9,411 nt of DNA. It comes from Solirubrobacteraceae bacterium. GTDB lineage: Bacteria > Actinomycetota > Thermoleophilia > Solirubrobacterales > Solirubrobacteraceae. The stretch lies in contig JAICUS010000202.1 in the NCBI GenBank assembly GCA_025935735.1, positions 1 to 9,411 of the forward strand, in the 5' to 3' direction. Under the pieces are notes generated by a model. That model saw only the letters and a list, made by a program, of their open reading frames with translations, was not told where the DNA came from and searched no databases. This document shows positions 1 to 6,848 of this stretch, piece by piece. The first letter of the stretch is position 1; every line of letters begins with the position of its first letter. Position numbers and translations under genes: made by a program.

Positions 1-813
<813 letters not shown>

Positions 814-829
814 CGGCCGCACCGGTCCC

Positions 830-3550
830 ATGCCGCTGCTGCCCGACCGCTGGAGCGCACTCGCGCTCGCCTCGGCCGCCGTCTCGGTCGCGGCGATGCT
901 CGCCGCTCCGGCGCTGCCGGCGGTCGTGGTGTGGGACGTCGCCTGGACCGCCGCCGCGGTGACCGCGGTGGCCGGCGGGCTCGCCGCGCGCCGGCGCGCC
1001 ACCGGGCCCGAGCGCGGCCGCTGGAACTGGTGGACCGCGGCGGCGGTGTCCTGGCTGCTCGGCCAGTGCGGCTGGAACCTGTTCGCGGCGACGGGCGCCC
1101 CGGCCTCGCCGAACCCGGCCGACATCGGCTGGTGGGGCTTCGCCATTCTCGTGATGGTCGGCCTCGTCCGCGTCCCCGCCCGCGGGCGCACGCTGCGGCT
1201 CGTCGCCGTGGTCGAGGCGCTGCCGCTGATCGTCGCCGCCATGGCGCTCATCTCCGCGGTGCTCTGGCACGACGCCGAGCGCTCGTCGCTGCCGCCCGTG
1301 CAGCGCGTCGCCGTGCTGATCTACCCGGCGCTCTACGTCGCCGCGGCCGTGCTCACCCTGCAGGCGCTGGTGTCCGGGCCGCTGCGCCGCCGCGAGGGCG
1401 CCGGCCTGCGGCTGGTGCTGATCGGCATGGCGATCGAGGCCGTCACCTTCAGCCTGTGGAGCGAGCAGCTGCTCGACACCAGCTACACGGTCGGCGCGAC
1501 CCTGGTCGACCCGCTGTTCGCCGCCGGGATGCTGGCGATCGGCGCCGGCGGGGTCGCGGTGGCCCGCGCCCCGCAGCGCTCGTCGAAGCTCGAGGAGCCG
1601 GGCGACCGCGGCGGCTTCCTGCCGGCGGCGATGTTCCTCGGGCTCGTGATCCACCTCATCCAGGCGAGCTTCGGCCACCCGCCGCTCGGGGTCATGCTCG
1701 TGCTGTCCGGGGGGCTGGCCACGTCCGGGGCGACGCTGATCGCCCGCGCGGCGCTGCTCGTGCGCCGCCAGCGCGGGCTGCTGGCGGCCGAGCAGGAGGC
1801 GCGGCGCGAGCTCGCGGCGCGCGAGACCCAGCTGCAGCGGCTGAACGCGCAGCTGGCCGAGGACTCGCGGCGCGACACGCTGACCGGCCTGCGCAACCGG
1901 CGCGCGCTGGAGGAGGACATCCGCTCCGTCGAGGCGCAGGCGCTGCGGCGCGGCGGCTCGTTCGCCGTCGCGCTGTGCGACGTCGACCGCTTCAAGACGT
2001 ACAACGACCGCCTCGGCCACCTGGCCGGCGACGACGCGCTGCGCGCGCTCGCCCGGGCCATCGAGCGCGAGCTGCGCGCCGGCGACGTGGCCTACCGCTA
2101 CGGCGGCGAGGAGCTGATCGTCGTGCTGGCCGACGCCGCCGCGCTCGACGCCGTGGCCGCCGCCGAGCGCGTGCGGGCGGCGATCGCCACGCTCGGGCTC
2201 CCGCACCCGCAGGGCGGCCACGTCACCGTGTCGATCGGCGTCGCGGCCGGCGAGCGCGATGCCCCGGCGCTGCTGGCCCGCGCCGACGCGGCCCTGTACT
2301 CGGCCAAGCGCGGGGGCCGCGACCGCGTGGTGGCCGCCGCGGCCGACGAGGCCGTCGGCCCCGTCCGCCACCAGCCGGTCTTCGAGCCGCCGGTGGTGCG
2401 CCAGCTGCGCAGCGTCACCGCGGTGTCGCGCGCCGCCTCCGAGCGCACGGGCCTGCGCCCGGTGCTGGAGACGCTGGCGCAGACGATCCGGGCGGAGCTG
2501 CGCTTCTCCACCGTCGTGGTCAACCTCGCCAACGCGGGCTGCTCGGAGCTCGAGGCCGCGGTCGTGCTGGGCGACGACCACGCGCGCGACCTGCTGCTGG
2601 GCAGCCGCACGCCGTGGTCGATGTGGGAGCCGATGCTCGCGCCCATGCACGAGCGCTGCGGCGCCTACTGGCTGCCGTCCGGCTCGCACGACTGGGACGA
2701 CGACATGCCGACCTGGCGTCCGAGCCGCGCCCACGACGCGCCCGACGCCTGGGATCCCAACGACGCGCTGCTGCTGCCCCTGCGCGGCTCCAACGGGTCG
2801 CTGCTCGGCGTCGTGGCGGTCGACGACCCGCTGACCGGCCGGCGCCCGCACGACGACGACCTGACGGTGCTGATGGCCGTGGCCGACCACGCCGCGCTGG
2901 TGATCGAGCAGATCCAGCACGAGGAGGCCGCCCTGGCCGCCGTCGGGCGGATCGGCGCGGCCGAGCGGCTGGCCGCGGTGATGCTGCTGGCCGAGACGCT
3001 CGACCTGCGCGACGCCGGGACCGCCGACCACTCCCGCACGGTGGGCGAGTTCGCCGCGGCGACCGCGGCGGCGCTGGGGCTGGAGCCCGAGCGCGTCGAG
3101 CGCCTGCGCGCCGCCGGCGTCCTGCACGACCTGGGCAAGCTCGCCGTGCGCGACGCGACCCTGCACAAGCCCGGCAAGCTCGACGACGAGGAGTGGCGCG
3201 AGATCCGCCGCCACCCGGAGGTCGGCGCGCAGGTCCTGGCCCACGCCGGGCTGGGCGACATCGCCGCCTGGGTGCGCGGTCACCACGAGCGCATCGACGG
3301 CCGCGGCTACCCCGACGGCCTCTCGGGCGACGCGATCCCGCTGGAGGCGCGGATCCTCGCGGTGGCGGACGCGTATGAGGCGATGATCGCCGACCGTCCC
3401 TACCGGGCGGGGATGGCGGCCGCCGAGGCGCGGGAGGAGCTCGAGCGCTGCGCCGGCACGCAGTTCGACGCCGACGTGGTCCGCGCGTTCCTCGGCACGC
3501 AGGACGTCCCCGCGCCGCTGCCGGTCGTCACGCTGCCGGCCGCCGCCTGA
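830..3550 (+). CDS. Membrane-bound GGDEF-GAF-HD-GYP cyclic di-GMP synthase/phosphodiesterase
   Basis: This 906-residue multidomain enzyme should both make and hydrolyse cyclic di-GMP. Residues 1-310 are a hydrophobic multi-pass region (about 8-10 segments) that I cannot assign to a named sensor family. A charged, probably coiled-coil linker follows (about 311-348). The GGDEF domain begins at DTLTGLRNRR (349) and has active-site GGEEL (425-429) plus an inhibitory I-site RAGD (416-419), both intact. A GAF-like domain occupies about 540-695. The HD-GYP domain (about 720-890) has HDLGK (766-770), HHERIDGRGYP (818-828) and the trailing IPLEARILAVADAYEAM, so all main metal-binding motifs are visible. 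The ATG at 830 has no clear Shine-Dalgarno sequence; it was chosen because it sits just after the pilT stop and opens a hydrophobic N-terminus. The pilT neighbour suggests control of twitching or attachment, which is inference. Which of the two opposing activities dominates cannot be read from sequence. Confidence 0.93.
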   Translation: MPLLPDRWSALALASAAVSVAAMLAAPALPAVVVWDVAWTAAAVTAVAGGLAARRRATGPERGRWNWWTAAAVSWLLGQCGWNLFAATGAPASPNPADIGWWGFAILVMVGLVRVPARGRTLRLVAVVEALPLIVAAMALISAVLWHDAERSSLPPVQRVAVLIYPALYVAAAVLTLQALVSGPLRRREGAGLRLVLIGMAIEAVTFSLWSEQLLDTSYTVGATLVDPLFAAGMLAIGAGGVAVARAPQRSSKLEEPGDRGGFLPAAMFLGLVIHLIQASFGHPPLGVMLVLSGGLATSGATLIARAALLVRRQRGLLAAEQEARRELAARETQLQRLNAQLAEDSRRDTLTGLRNRRALEEDIRSVEAQALRRGGSFAVALCDVDRFKTYNDRLGHLAGDDALRALARAIERELRAGDVAYRYGGEELIVVLADAAALDAVAAAERVRAAIATLGLPHPQGGHVTVSIGVAAGERDAPALLARADAALYSAKRGGRDRVVAAAADEAVGPVRHQPVFEPPVVRQLRSVTAVSRAASERTGLRPVLETLAQTIRAELRFSTVVVNLANAGCSELEAAVVLGDDHARDLLLGSRTPWSMWEPMLAPMHERCGAYWLPSGSHDWDDDMPTWRPSRAHDAPDAWDPNDALLLPLRGSNGSLLGVVAVDDPLTGRRPHDDDLTVLMAVADHAALVIEQIQHEEAALAAVGRIGAAERLAAVMLLAETLDLRDAGTADHSRTVGEFAAATAAALGLEPERVERLRAAGVLHDLGKLAVRDATLHKPGKLDDEEWREIRRHPEVGAQVLAHAGLGDIAAWVRGHHERIDGRGYPDGLSGDAIPLEARILAVADAYEAMIADRPYRAGMAAAEAREELERCAGTQFDADVVRAFLGTQDVPAPLPVVTLPAAA

Positions 3551-3553
3551 CCT

Positions 3554-3979
3554 TCAGACGTACACGACGTCCTCGTCCTCCGGGTCGTCGACGACGACCT
3601 CGCAGGACGGGCACCACCAGCGGGCCTCCAGCGCGGAGCCGCACGCGCCGTGGCGATACGGCTCGGCGCCCGCGGTCCGCGCGCCCCAGTCGGCCAGCAG
3701 CCGCAGCGCGCCGGCGAGCTCGCGCCCGGACGCGCTGAGCTCGTAGGCGAAGCGCGGCGGGCGGTCGGAGTAGGCCTCGGCCACCACCAGGGCCTGCTCG
3801 CTGAGCGCCTTCAGCCGCGAGCTGAGGACGTTGGGCGCGATCCCCTCGAGCTGCTCCTGCAGCTCGTTGAACCGCTTCGGGCCCTCCAGCAGGGCGGCGA
3901 CGACGAGCAGCGTCCAGCGGTCGCCCACCCGCGCGAGCGCGTCGGACAGCGGGCTGGCGGGCGCGGACCGGCGCTTCAC
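3554..3979 (-). CDS. HxlR-family winged-helix regulator with C-terminal Cys/His cluster
   Basis: This is a 141-residue DNA-binding regulator of the HxlR family. Family marks are DALARVGDRWTLLVVAALLEG (split here over 13-33), RFNELQEQLEGIAPNVLSSR (36-55), RLKALSEQALV and the wing PPRFAYELSASGRELAGAL (74-92). The usual N-terminal Cys-Pro of HxlR proteins is absent. Instead the tail carries H110, C113, C123 and C126 (HGAC then CPSC), a possible zinc or redox site, followed by an acidic end. The GTG at 3979 was chosen because the conserved domain begins about ten codons later and a TACGCT hexamer ends 7 bases upstream, which fits a leaderless transcript. The gene diverges from an HtrA-like protease, with a perfect palindrome in the shared spacer, so autoregulation and repression of the protease are likely (inference). 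Its stop is 3 bases from the stop of the convergent cyclic di-GMP enzyme. Confidence 0.87.
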   Translation of the reverse strand: MKRRSAPASPLSDALARVGDRWTLLVVAALLEGPKRFNELQEQLEGIAPNVLSSRLKALSEQALVVAEAYSDRPPRFAYELSASGRELAGALRLLADWGARTAGAEPYRHGACGSALEARWWCPSCEVVVDDPEDEDVVYV

Positions 3980-3988
3980 GGCGAGCAG

Positions 3989-3994
3989 CGTACC
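3989..3994 (-). promoter_or_regulatory. Possible -10 element of a leaderless transcript for the upstream HxlR gene
   Basis: On the minus strand TACGCT (TANNNT type) is followed by 7 bases and then the GTG start at 3979. That is the spacing expected when transcription begins at the start codon, as is common in actinobacteria. No -35 consensus is visible and no Shine-Dalgarno precedes the start. This is weak evidence on its own. Confidence 0.35.
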
Positions 3995-4020
3995 GCCGCC
4001 CCGCACCTGGTACGGTGTCG

Positions 4021-4035
4021 CTTGCAATCTGCAAG
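4021..4035. promoter_or_regulatory. Palindromic operator candidate CTTGCA-N3-TGCAAG
   Basis: A perfect inverted repeat with 6-base arms (CTTGCA at 4021-4026, TGCAAG at 4030-4035) and an ATC spacer lies in the 61-base gap between the divergent HxlR and protease genes. It ends 5 bases before the protease ATG. A TACGGT hexamer at 4011-4016 could be the protease -10, which would put the palindrome over the transcription start. The size, symmetry and place fit a binding site for the adjacent winged-helix dimer. The binding partner is inferred. Confidence 0.6.
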
Positions 4036-4040
4036 TGACT

Positions 4041-4976
4041 ATGAACCCACTCTTCACCGCCCTCCAGGAGTCCATCGCCACCGTGGCCGAGCGCGTCGGT
4101 CCGGCCGTCGTCGGCCTCGGCCGCGGCTGGTCGCGCGGCTCGGGCGTCGTCGTCGCCCCCGGCCGCGTGCTCACCGCCGCGCACGCGCTGCGCGGCGACC
4201 AGGTCGCGGTCACGTTCCCCGACGGCCGCACCGCCGAGGGCCGCGTGGCCGGCGCGGACACCGACCTCGACATCGCCGTCGTCCTCGCCGACACCGGCGA
4301 CGCCGCGCCGGTGGAGTGGGCGCCCGCGGCGGGCGCGCCCGCGCTCGGTGCGGCGGGCGCCGCCGCCCTGGGTGAGCGGCCGGCGGGCGCGCCCGCGCTC
4401 GGTGCGGTCGTCTTTGCGTTGGCCAACCCGGGCGGGAGCGGGCTGCGGGTCACGTTCGGCACCGTGTCCGCGACCGGCCGCGGGTTCCGCGGGCCGCGCG
4501 GGCGGCGGATCGCGGGCTCGATCGAGCACACCGCTCCGCTGCCGCGCGGGTCCTCGGGCGGACCGCTGGTCGATCCGGACGGGCGCCTGCTCGGGCTCAA
4601 CGCGGTCCGCCGCGAGGGTGGGCTGATCCTCGCCGTCCCCGTGGACGCCGCGCGCGTGGAGGCGCTCGCCGCGGGCGAGGCGCCGGCGCGCCCGCGGCTC
4701 GGCGTGGCGCTTGCGCACCCGCGCGCCGCCCGGCGGCTGCGCGCCGCGGTCGGTCTGCCGGAGCGCGACGGGCTGCTCGTGCACGCGGTGGTCGACGGCT
4801 CGCCGGCCGAGCGCGCCGGGCTCGAGCGCGGCGACCTCGTGGTGGCCGCCGCCGGCGCGCCGCTCGCCTCGGCCGACGACCTCTTCGACGCGCTCGACCG
4901 CGCCGGCGACGTCCTCACCCTGCGCGTGCTGCGCGGCGCCGAGGAGCGCGACGTCGAGGTTCACTTCAGTTCGTGA
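4041..4976 (+). CDS. HtrA-like trypsin-fold serine protease with C-terminal PDZ domain, no secretion signal
   Basis: This 311-residue protease is related to the DegP/HtrA (S1C) group. The catalytic triad is visible: His48 in VLTAAHAL, Asp77 in DTDLDIAVV and Ser172 in GSSGGPLVD. A PDZ domain covers about 217-311, with VVDGSPAERAGLERGDLVVA as its hallmark; PDZ domains in this family bind C-termini or unfolded substrates. Most relatives carry an N-terminal signal or membrane anchor. Here the protein starts MNPLFTALQESIATVAERVG, with no hydrophobic segment, so it looks cytoplasmic. ATG 4041 is preferred; an in-frame GTG at 4035 would overlap the palindrome and add only two residues. No Shine-Dalgarno is seen. 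An 18-codon in-frame duplication (AGAPALGA at 97-104 and 115-122) is inserted between the Asp and Ser regions. HxlR regulators lie on both sides, divergent at the 5' end and 26 bases downstream at the 3' end, suggesting condition-dependent expression. The substrate is unknown. Confidence 0.88.
   Translation: MNPLFTALQESIATVAERVGPAVVGLGRGWSRGSGVVVAPGRVLTAAHALRGDQVAVTFPDGRTAEGRVAGADTDLDIAVVLADTGDAAPVEWAPAAGAPALGAAGAAALGERPAGAPALGAVVFALANPGGSGLRVTFGTVSATGRGFRGPRGRRIAGSIEHTAPLPRGSSGGPLVDPDGRLLGLNAVRREGGLILAVPVDAARVEALAAGEAPARPRLGVALAHPRAARRLRAAVGLPERDGLLVHAVVDGSPAERAGLERGDLVVAAAGAPLASADDLFDALDRAGDVLTLRVLRGAEERDVEVHFSS
4327..4407 (+). repeat. 27-base perfect direct repeat inside the protease gene
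   Basis: Bases 4327-4353 and 4381-4407 are identical, with a start-to-start distance of 54 bases (18 codons), so the reading frame is kept. The repeated peptide is AGAPALGA. The normal HtrA fold needs only one copy here, just before VVFALANPGG, so the extra unit looks like a recent in-frame tandem duplication with divergence of the middle part. Confidence 0.85.
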
Positions 4977-4993
4977 AGCATTGCGGCTAGAAT
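4965..4993 (+). promoter_or_regulatory. Candidate promoter of the second HxlR gene
   Basis: TTCAGT (4965-4970) and TAGAAT (4988-4993) are separated by 17 bases. The -10 is a good TANNNT match; the -35 is poor. The bases directly before the -10 are CATTGCGGC (4979-4987), a 9-mer found again just after the gene, so an operator may sit between the two hexamers. Initiation would fall close to the start codon. Confidence 0.45.
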
Positions 4994-5002
4994 GGAGTGC
5001 GG

Positions 5003-5356
5003 ATGCCGAACAGCGACTGCCCCGTCTGCCGTACCGCCGACATCGTCTGCGGCAAGTGGACGCTCCTCATCGTGCGTGACCTCGCCGAGGGGCGCGCCCG
5101 GTTCTGCGAGCTCGAGCGCTCGCTCGGCGGCATCTCGCCCCGCACCCTCTCGCTCCGCCTGCGCGCGCTCGAGGAGGAGGGCGTCGTCCACCGCCGCACG
5201 TTCCCCGAGGTCCCGCCGCGCGTCGAGTACGCGCTGACCGAGAAGGGGATGGCGCTCGTGCCGATCATCGAGTCGATGCGCTCGTACGGGACCGAGTGGC
5301 TGGGCGCGGAGGGCGTCTGCACCGAGGCGCCCGAGCCGGCTGTGGCTGCCGCCTGA
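5003..5356 (+). CDS. HxlR-family winged-helix transcriptional regulator
   Basis: This 117-residue regulator is a classical HxlR protein. It has the N-terminal Cys-Pro (SDCPVC, Cys6 and Cys9), IVCGKWTLLIVRDLAEGRAR (14-33), FCELERSLGGISPRTLSLRL (34-53), the recognition-to-wing stretch LEEEGVVHRR (56-65), the wing PPRVEYALTEKGMAL (71-85) and a dimerising C-terminal helix. Cysteines at 6, 9, 16, 35 and 106 make thiol, aldehyde or quinone sensing plausible, as known for some family members. ATG 5003 is preferred over GTG 4997 because GGAG (4994-4997) sits 5 bases before it; the choice changes only two residues. The gene follows the protease by 26 bases but has its own candidate promoter. It is not a close copy of the first HxlR gene in this window: the Cys pattern and length differ. 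The target is unknown; the protease or itself are the simplest guesses. Confidence 0.9.
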   Translation: MPNSDCPVCRTADIVCGKWTLLIVRDLAEGRARFCELERSLGGISPRTLSLRLRALEEEGVVHRRTFPEVPPRVEYALTEKGMALVPIIESMRSYGTEWLGAEGVCTEAPEPAVAAA

Positions 5357-5362
5357 TCATTG

Positions 5363-5380
5363 CGGCGCCTCCGGGCGCCG
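5363..5380 (+). terminator. GC-rich hairpin after the second HxlR gene, terminator-like without a U-tract
   Basis: CGGCGCC (5363-5369), loop TCCG (5370-5373) and GGCGCCG (5374-5380) form a perfect 7-bp stem 7 bases after the HxlR stop codon. No T-run follows, so if it terminates it would be of the U-less kind described for actinobacteria. It could equally be a protein-binding palindrome. Confidence 0.4.
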
Positions 5381-5502
5381 GCGTTCACTGCTTGCTGGGT
5401 ATACGACACTAACGAGCCCCACCCGCCCGCGGGCGCCGAAAAACCGATCATCCCCGCACGGCGGCCGACCCCCTCACTCCCTCACCCGGCAGGCAGTTCG
5501 CC

Positions 5503-5520
5503 GGCGCCACGAGGCGCCAC
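5503..5520. repeat. GGCGCC-N4-GGCGCC motif, second copy
   Basis: GGCGCC at 5503-5508 and 5513-5518 are spaced ten bases start to start, the same layout as in the hairpin at 5363-5380. Each is also part of a longer direct repeat GGCGCCAC (5503-5510 and 5513-5520). A TAGAAC hexamer begins 2 bases after it, so it could be an operator in the promoter of the next gene. Confidence 0.4.
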
Positions 5521-5606
5521 ATAGAACAGGGTTCCGTCCGACCGCCCTGCTGCAATCCCCGGTGCTCCGGGCAGGAGGGCGTGAGCGTGCGCCGAAACGG
5601 CCGCGC

Positions 5607-6848
5607 ATGCACAACCGGGCGCTCCACGATTCCCTCGCCGCCTTCGTCGAGGAGGCCGCCTGGCAGCTCGCCGAGGAGATCGCCGGCGGCGCCGAGGTGC
5701 CCTTCGAGCTCGACGCCACGCCCGCGGGTCGGGCGTCCTCGCCGCTGTACTGCTACCGCCCGCTGACCGGGCGCTTCATCGCGCAGCGCATCGGCATGCT
5801 GGGGCGCCTGCCGTCCTATCCCGCCGCCGCGCAGCAGCTGGCGACCACGCCCGACCTCCCGGCGTACCTGCGCGCCATGGGCCGCAAGCCCGGGGACGGG
5901 CGGGGCGGGGCCGACGCCGCGCTGCAGGCGTTCCTCGCCGCGGTCTGGGCCGAGCAGACCGAGTTCACCTTCGACGCCGAGCGCTTCGCCCACGCGTACG
6001 CGCAGCTCGAGGAGGCCGTGTACGGCGGTTGCTCGCTGTCGGTGGTGATCACGCCCGTCGACGGCCTCGTGATCGAGTCCGAGGAGGTGCCGCTCGGCGA
6101 CGGACTGAGCCTCGCGCGCGCGTCGAGCATCGCCCACGGCCCCGCCGGGCTGCCGCAGGATCCGCACGCCACGGTCGCGGTCCTCGCGCTGGAGACCGAG
6201 GCCGACGACGGCCGCGCGCTGGAGCTCGCCGGCCGCCGCCTGCGCCGGCTGCAGACCGCGCTGCGGCTGTGGGACGACGCCGAGCCGGCGCTCGGGCCGA
6301 CGGCCTGGGCGCGCACCGACGGCAGCGCGTGGCTGAGCGTCCCGCTGGCCACGGGCGTCCGCCGGCCGGCCGAGGACTGCCTGCTCGGCGCCGAGGAGGA
6401 GGACCCGCTGCGCGCGTTCTGCGCGCTGGTCACCCGCCGCACGCCGCGCGCCGGCGAGCTCGCCTGGGCGCTGCGGCGCTTCGAGCTCGGCTGCGAGCGC
6501 GGCGGCCCCGTCGAGGCGCTGACCGACTGGCTGCTCAGCGCCCGCGCGCTGTTCGCCGACACCGACAGCCACGGCTACGACGGCGTCGCGCAGCGGCTCG
6601 CGGCGATCTGCGCCGAGGCGTCCGACCGCGAGCGCCTCGAGCGCCGCATCCACGAGGCGATCTCGCTCGAGCGCGCGGCAATGGCCGGCTTCGTCCGCCC
6701 GACGGGCGAGGTGGAGACGCTGGTCGCCCAGCTCGGCGGCTGCGTGCGCGCCGTGCTGCGCGACGTGCTGTGCGGCCACCTCGACCCGGGGCTGCGCCGC
6801 CTAGCCGACGAGATCCTCGCCGAACAGATGGCCGCGCACGAGGGCTAG
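5607..6848 (+). CDS. Conserved-looking protein of unknown function, possible degenerate HEPN-like C-terminal domain
   Basis: I do not recognise this 413-residue protein with certainty. It is soluble and acidic, with no signal or membrane segment. The N-terminal ~200 residues include a helical start (HDSLAAFVEEAAWQLAEEIA), a region rich in aromatic and polar residues, and a probable beta segment around SLSVVITPVDGLVIES. The C-terminal half contains LRRFELGCERGGPVEALTDW (about 288-307), then LLSARALF, VAQRLAAI and HEAISLERAAMAG (about 348-360). That order resembles Apea-like HEPN domains, in which a helix with an RSxxVHG-type motif forms an RNase centre. Here the aligned Arg and His appear replaced (ERAAMAG), so it would be inactive as a nuclease. 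ATG 5607 is preferred to the in-frame GTG 5562, which would add an Arg-rich 15-residue extension; neither has a well-placed Shine-Dalgarno. The 3' end overlaps the convergent ArsA-type gene by 48 bases. Coding status is firm; the fold is tentative. Confidence 0.75.
   Translation: MHNRALHDSLAAFVEEAAWQLAEEIAGGAEVPFELDATPAGRASSPLYCYRPLTGRFIAQRIGMLGRLPSYPAAAQQLATTPDLPAYLRAMGRKPGDGRGGADAALQAFLAAVWAEQTEFTFDAERFAHAYAQLEEAVYGGCSLSVVITPVDGLVIESEEVPLGDGLSLARASSIAHGPAGLPQDPHATVAVLALETEADDGRALELAGRRLRRLQTALRLWDDAEPALGPTAWARTDGSAWLSVPLATGVRRPAEDCLLGAEEEDPLRAFCALVTRRTPRAGELAWALRRFELGCERGGPVEALTDWLLSARALFADTDSHGYDGVAQRLAAICAEASDRERLERRIHEAISLERAAMAGFVRPTGEVETLVAQLGGCVRAVLRDVLCGHLDPGLRRLADEILAEQMAAHEG

Larger units (their letters stand above)
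5357..5606. other. 250-base intergenic region with GGCGCC-based inverted repeats
   Basis: This is the longest non-coding stretch in the window. It holds a hairpin (5363-5380), a 12-base palindrome CGCCCGCGGGCG (5424-5435), a second hairpin (5503-5518), a TAGAAC hexamer (5522-5527) that could be a -10, and a strong AGGAGG (5573-5578). The AGGAGG is 28 bases upstream of the chosen ATG and so does not set that start. I see no tRNA, riboswitch fold I recognise, or plausible small gene. Confidence 0.6.

Noticed and set aside
931..3378. Long Arg/Pro/Ala-rich open frame on the plus strand in another frame
   Set aside because: Composition shadow of the same gene; no domain motif.
3554..4918. Extension of the first HxlR gene far upstream through the protease region (454 codons)
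   Set aside because: The upstream part is antisense to a protease with an intact catalytic triad. The regulator domain begins near the GTG at 3979, after the palindrome.
5581..5766. Short frame starting at GTG 5581 or 5587 behind the strong AGGAGG at 5573-5578
   Set aside because: The peptide is Arg/Ser/Pro-rich with no family-like features and overlaps the better-supported unknown gene in another frame. The well-placed Shine-Dalgarno for GTG 5587 is odd, but not enough for a call.
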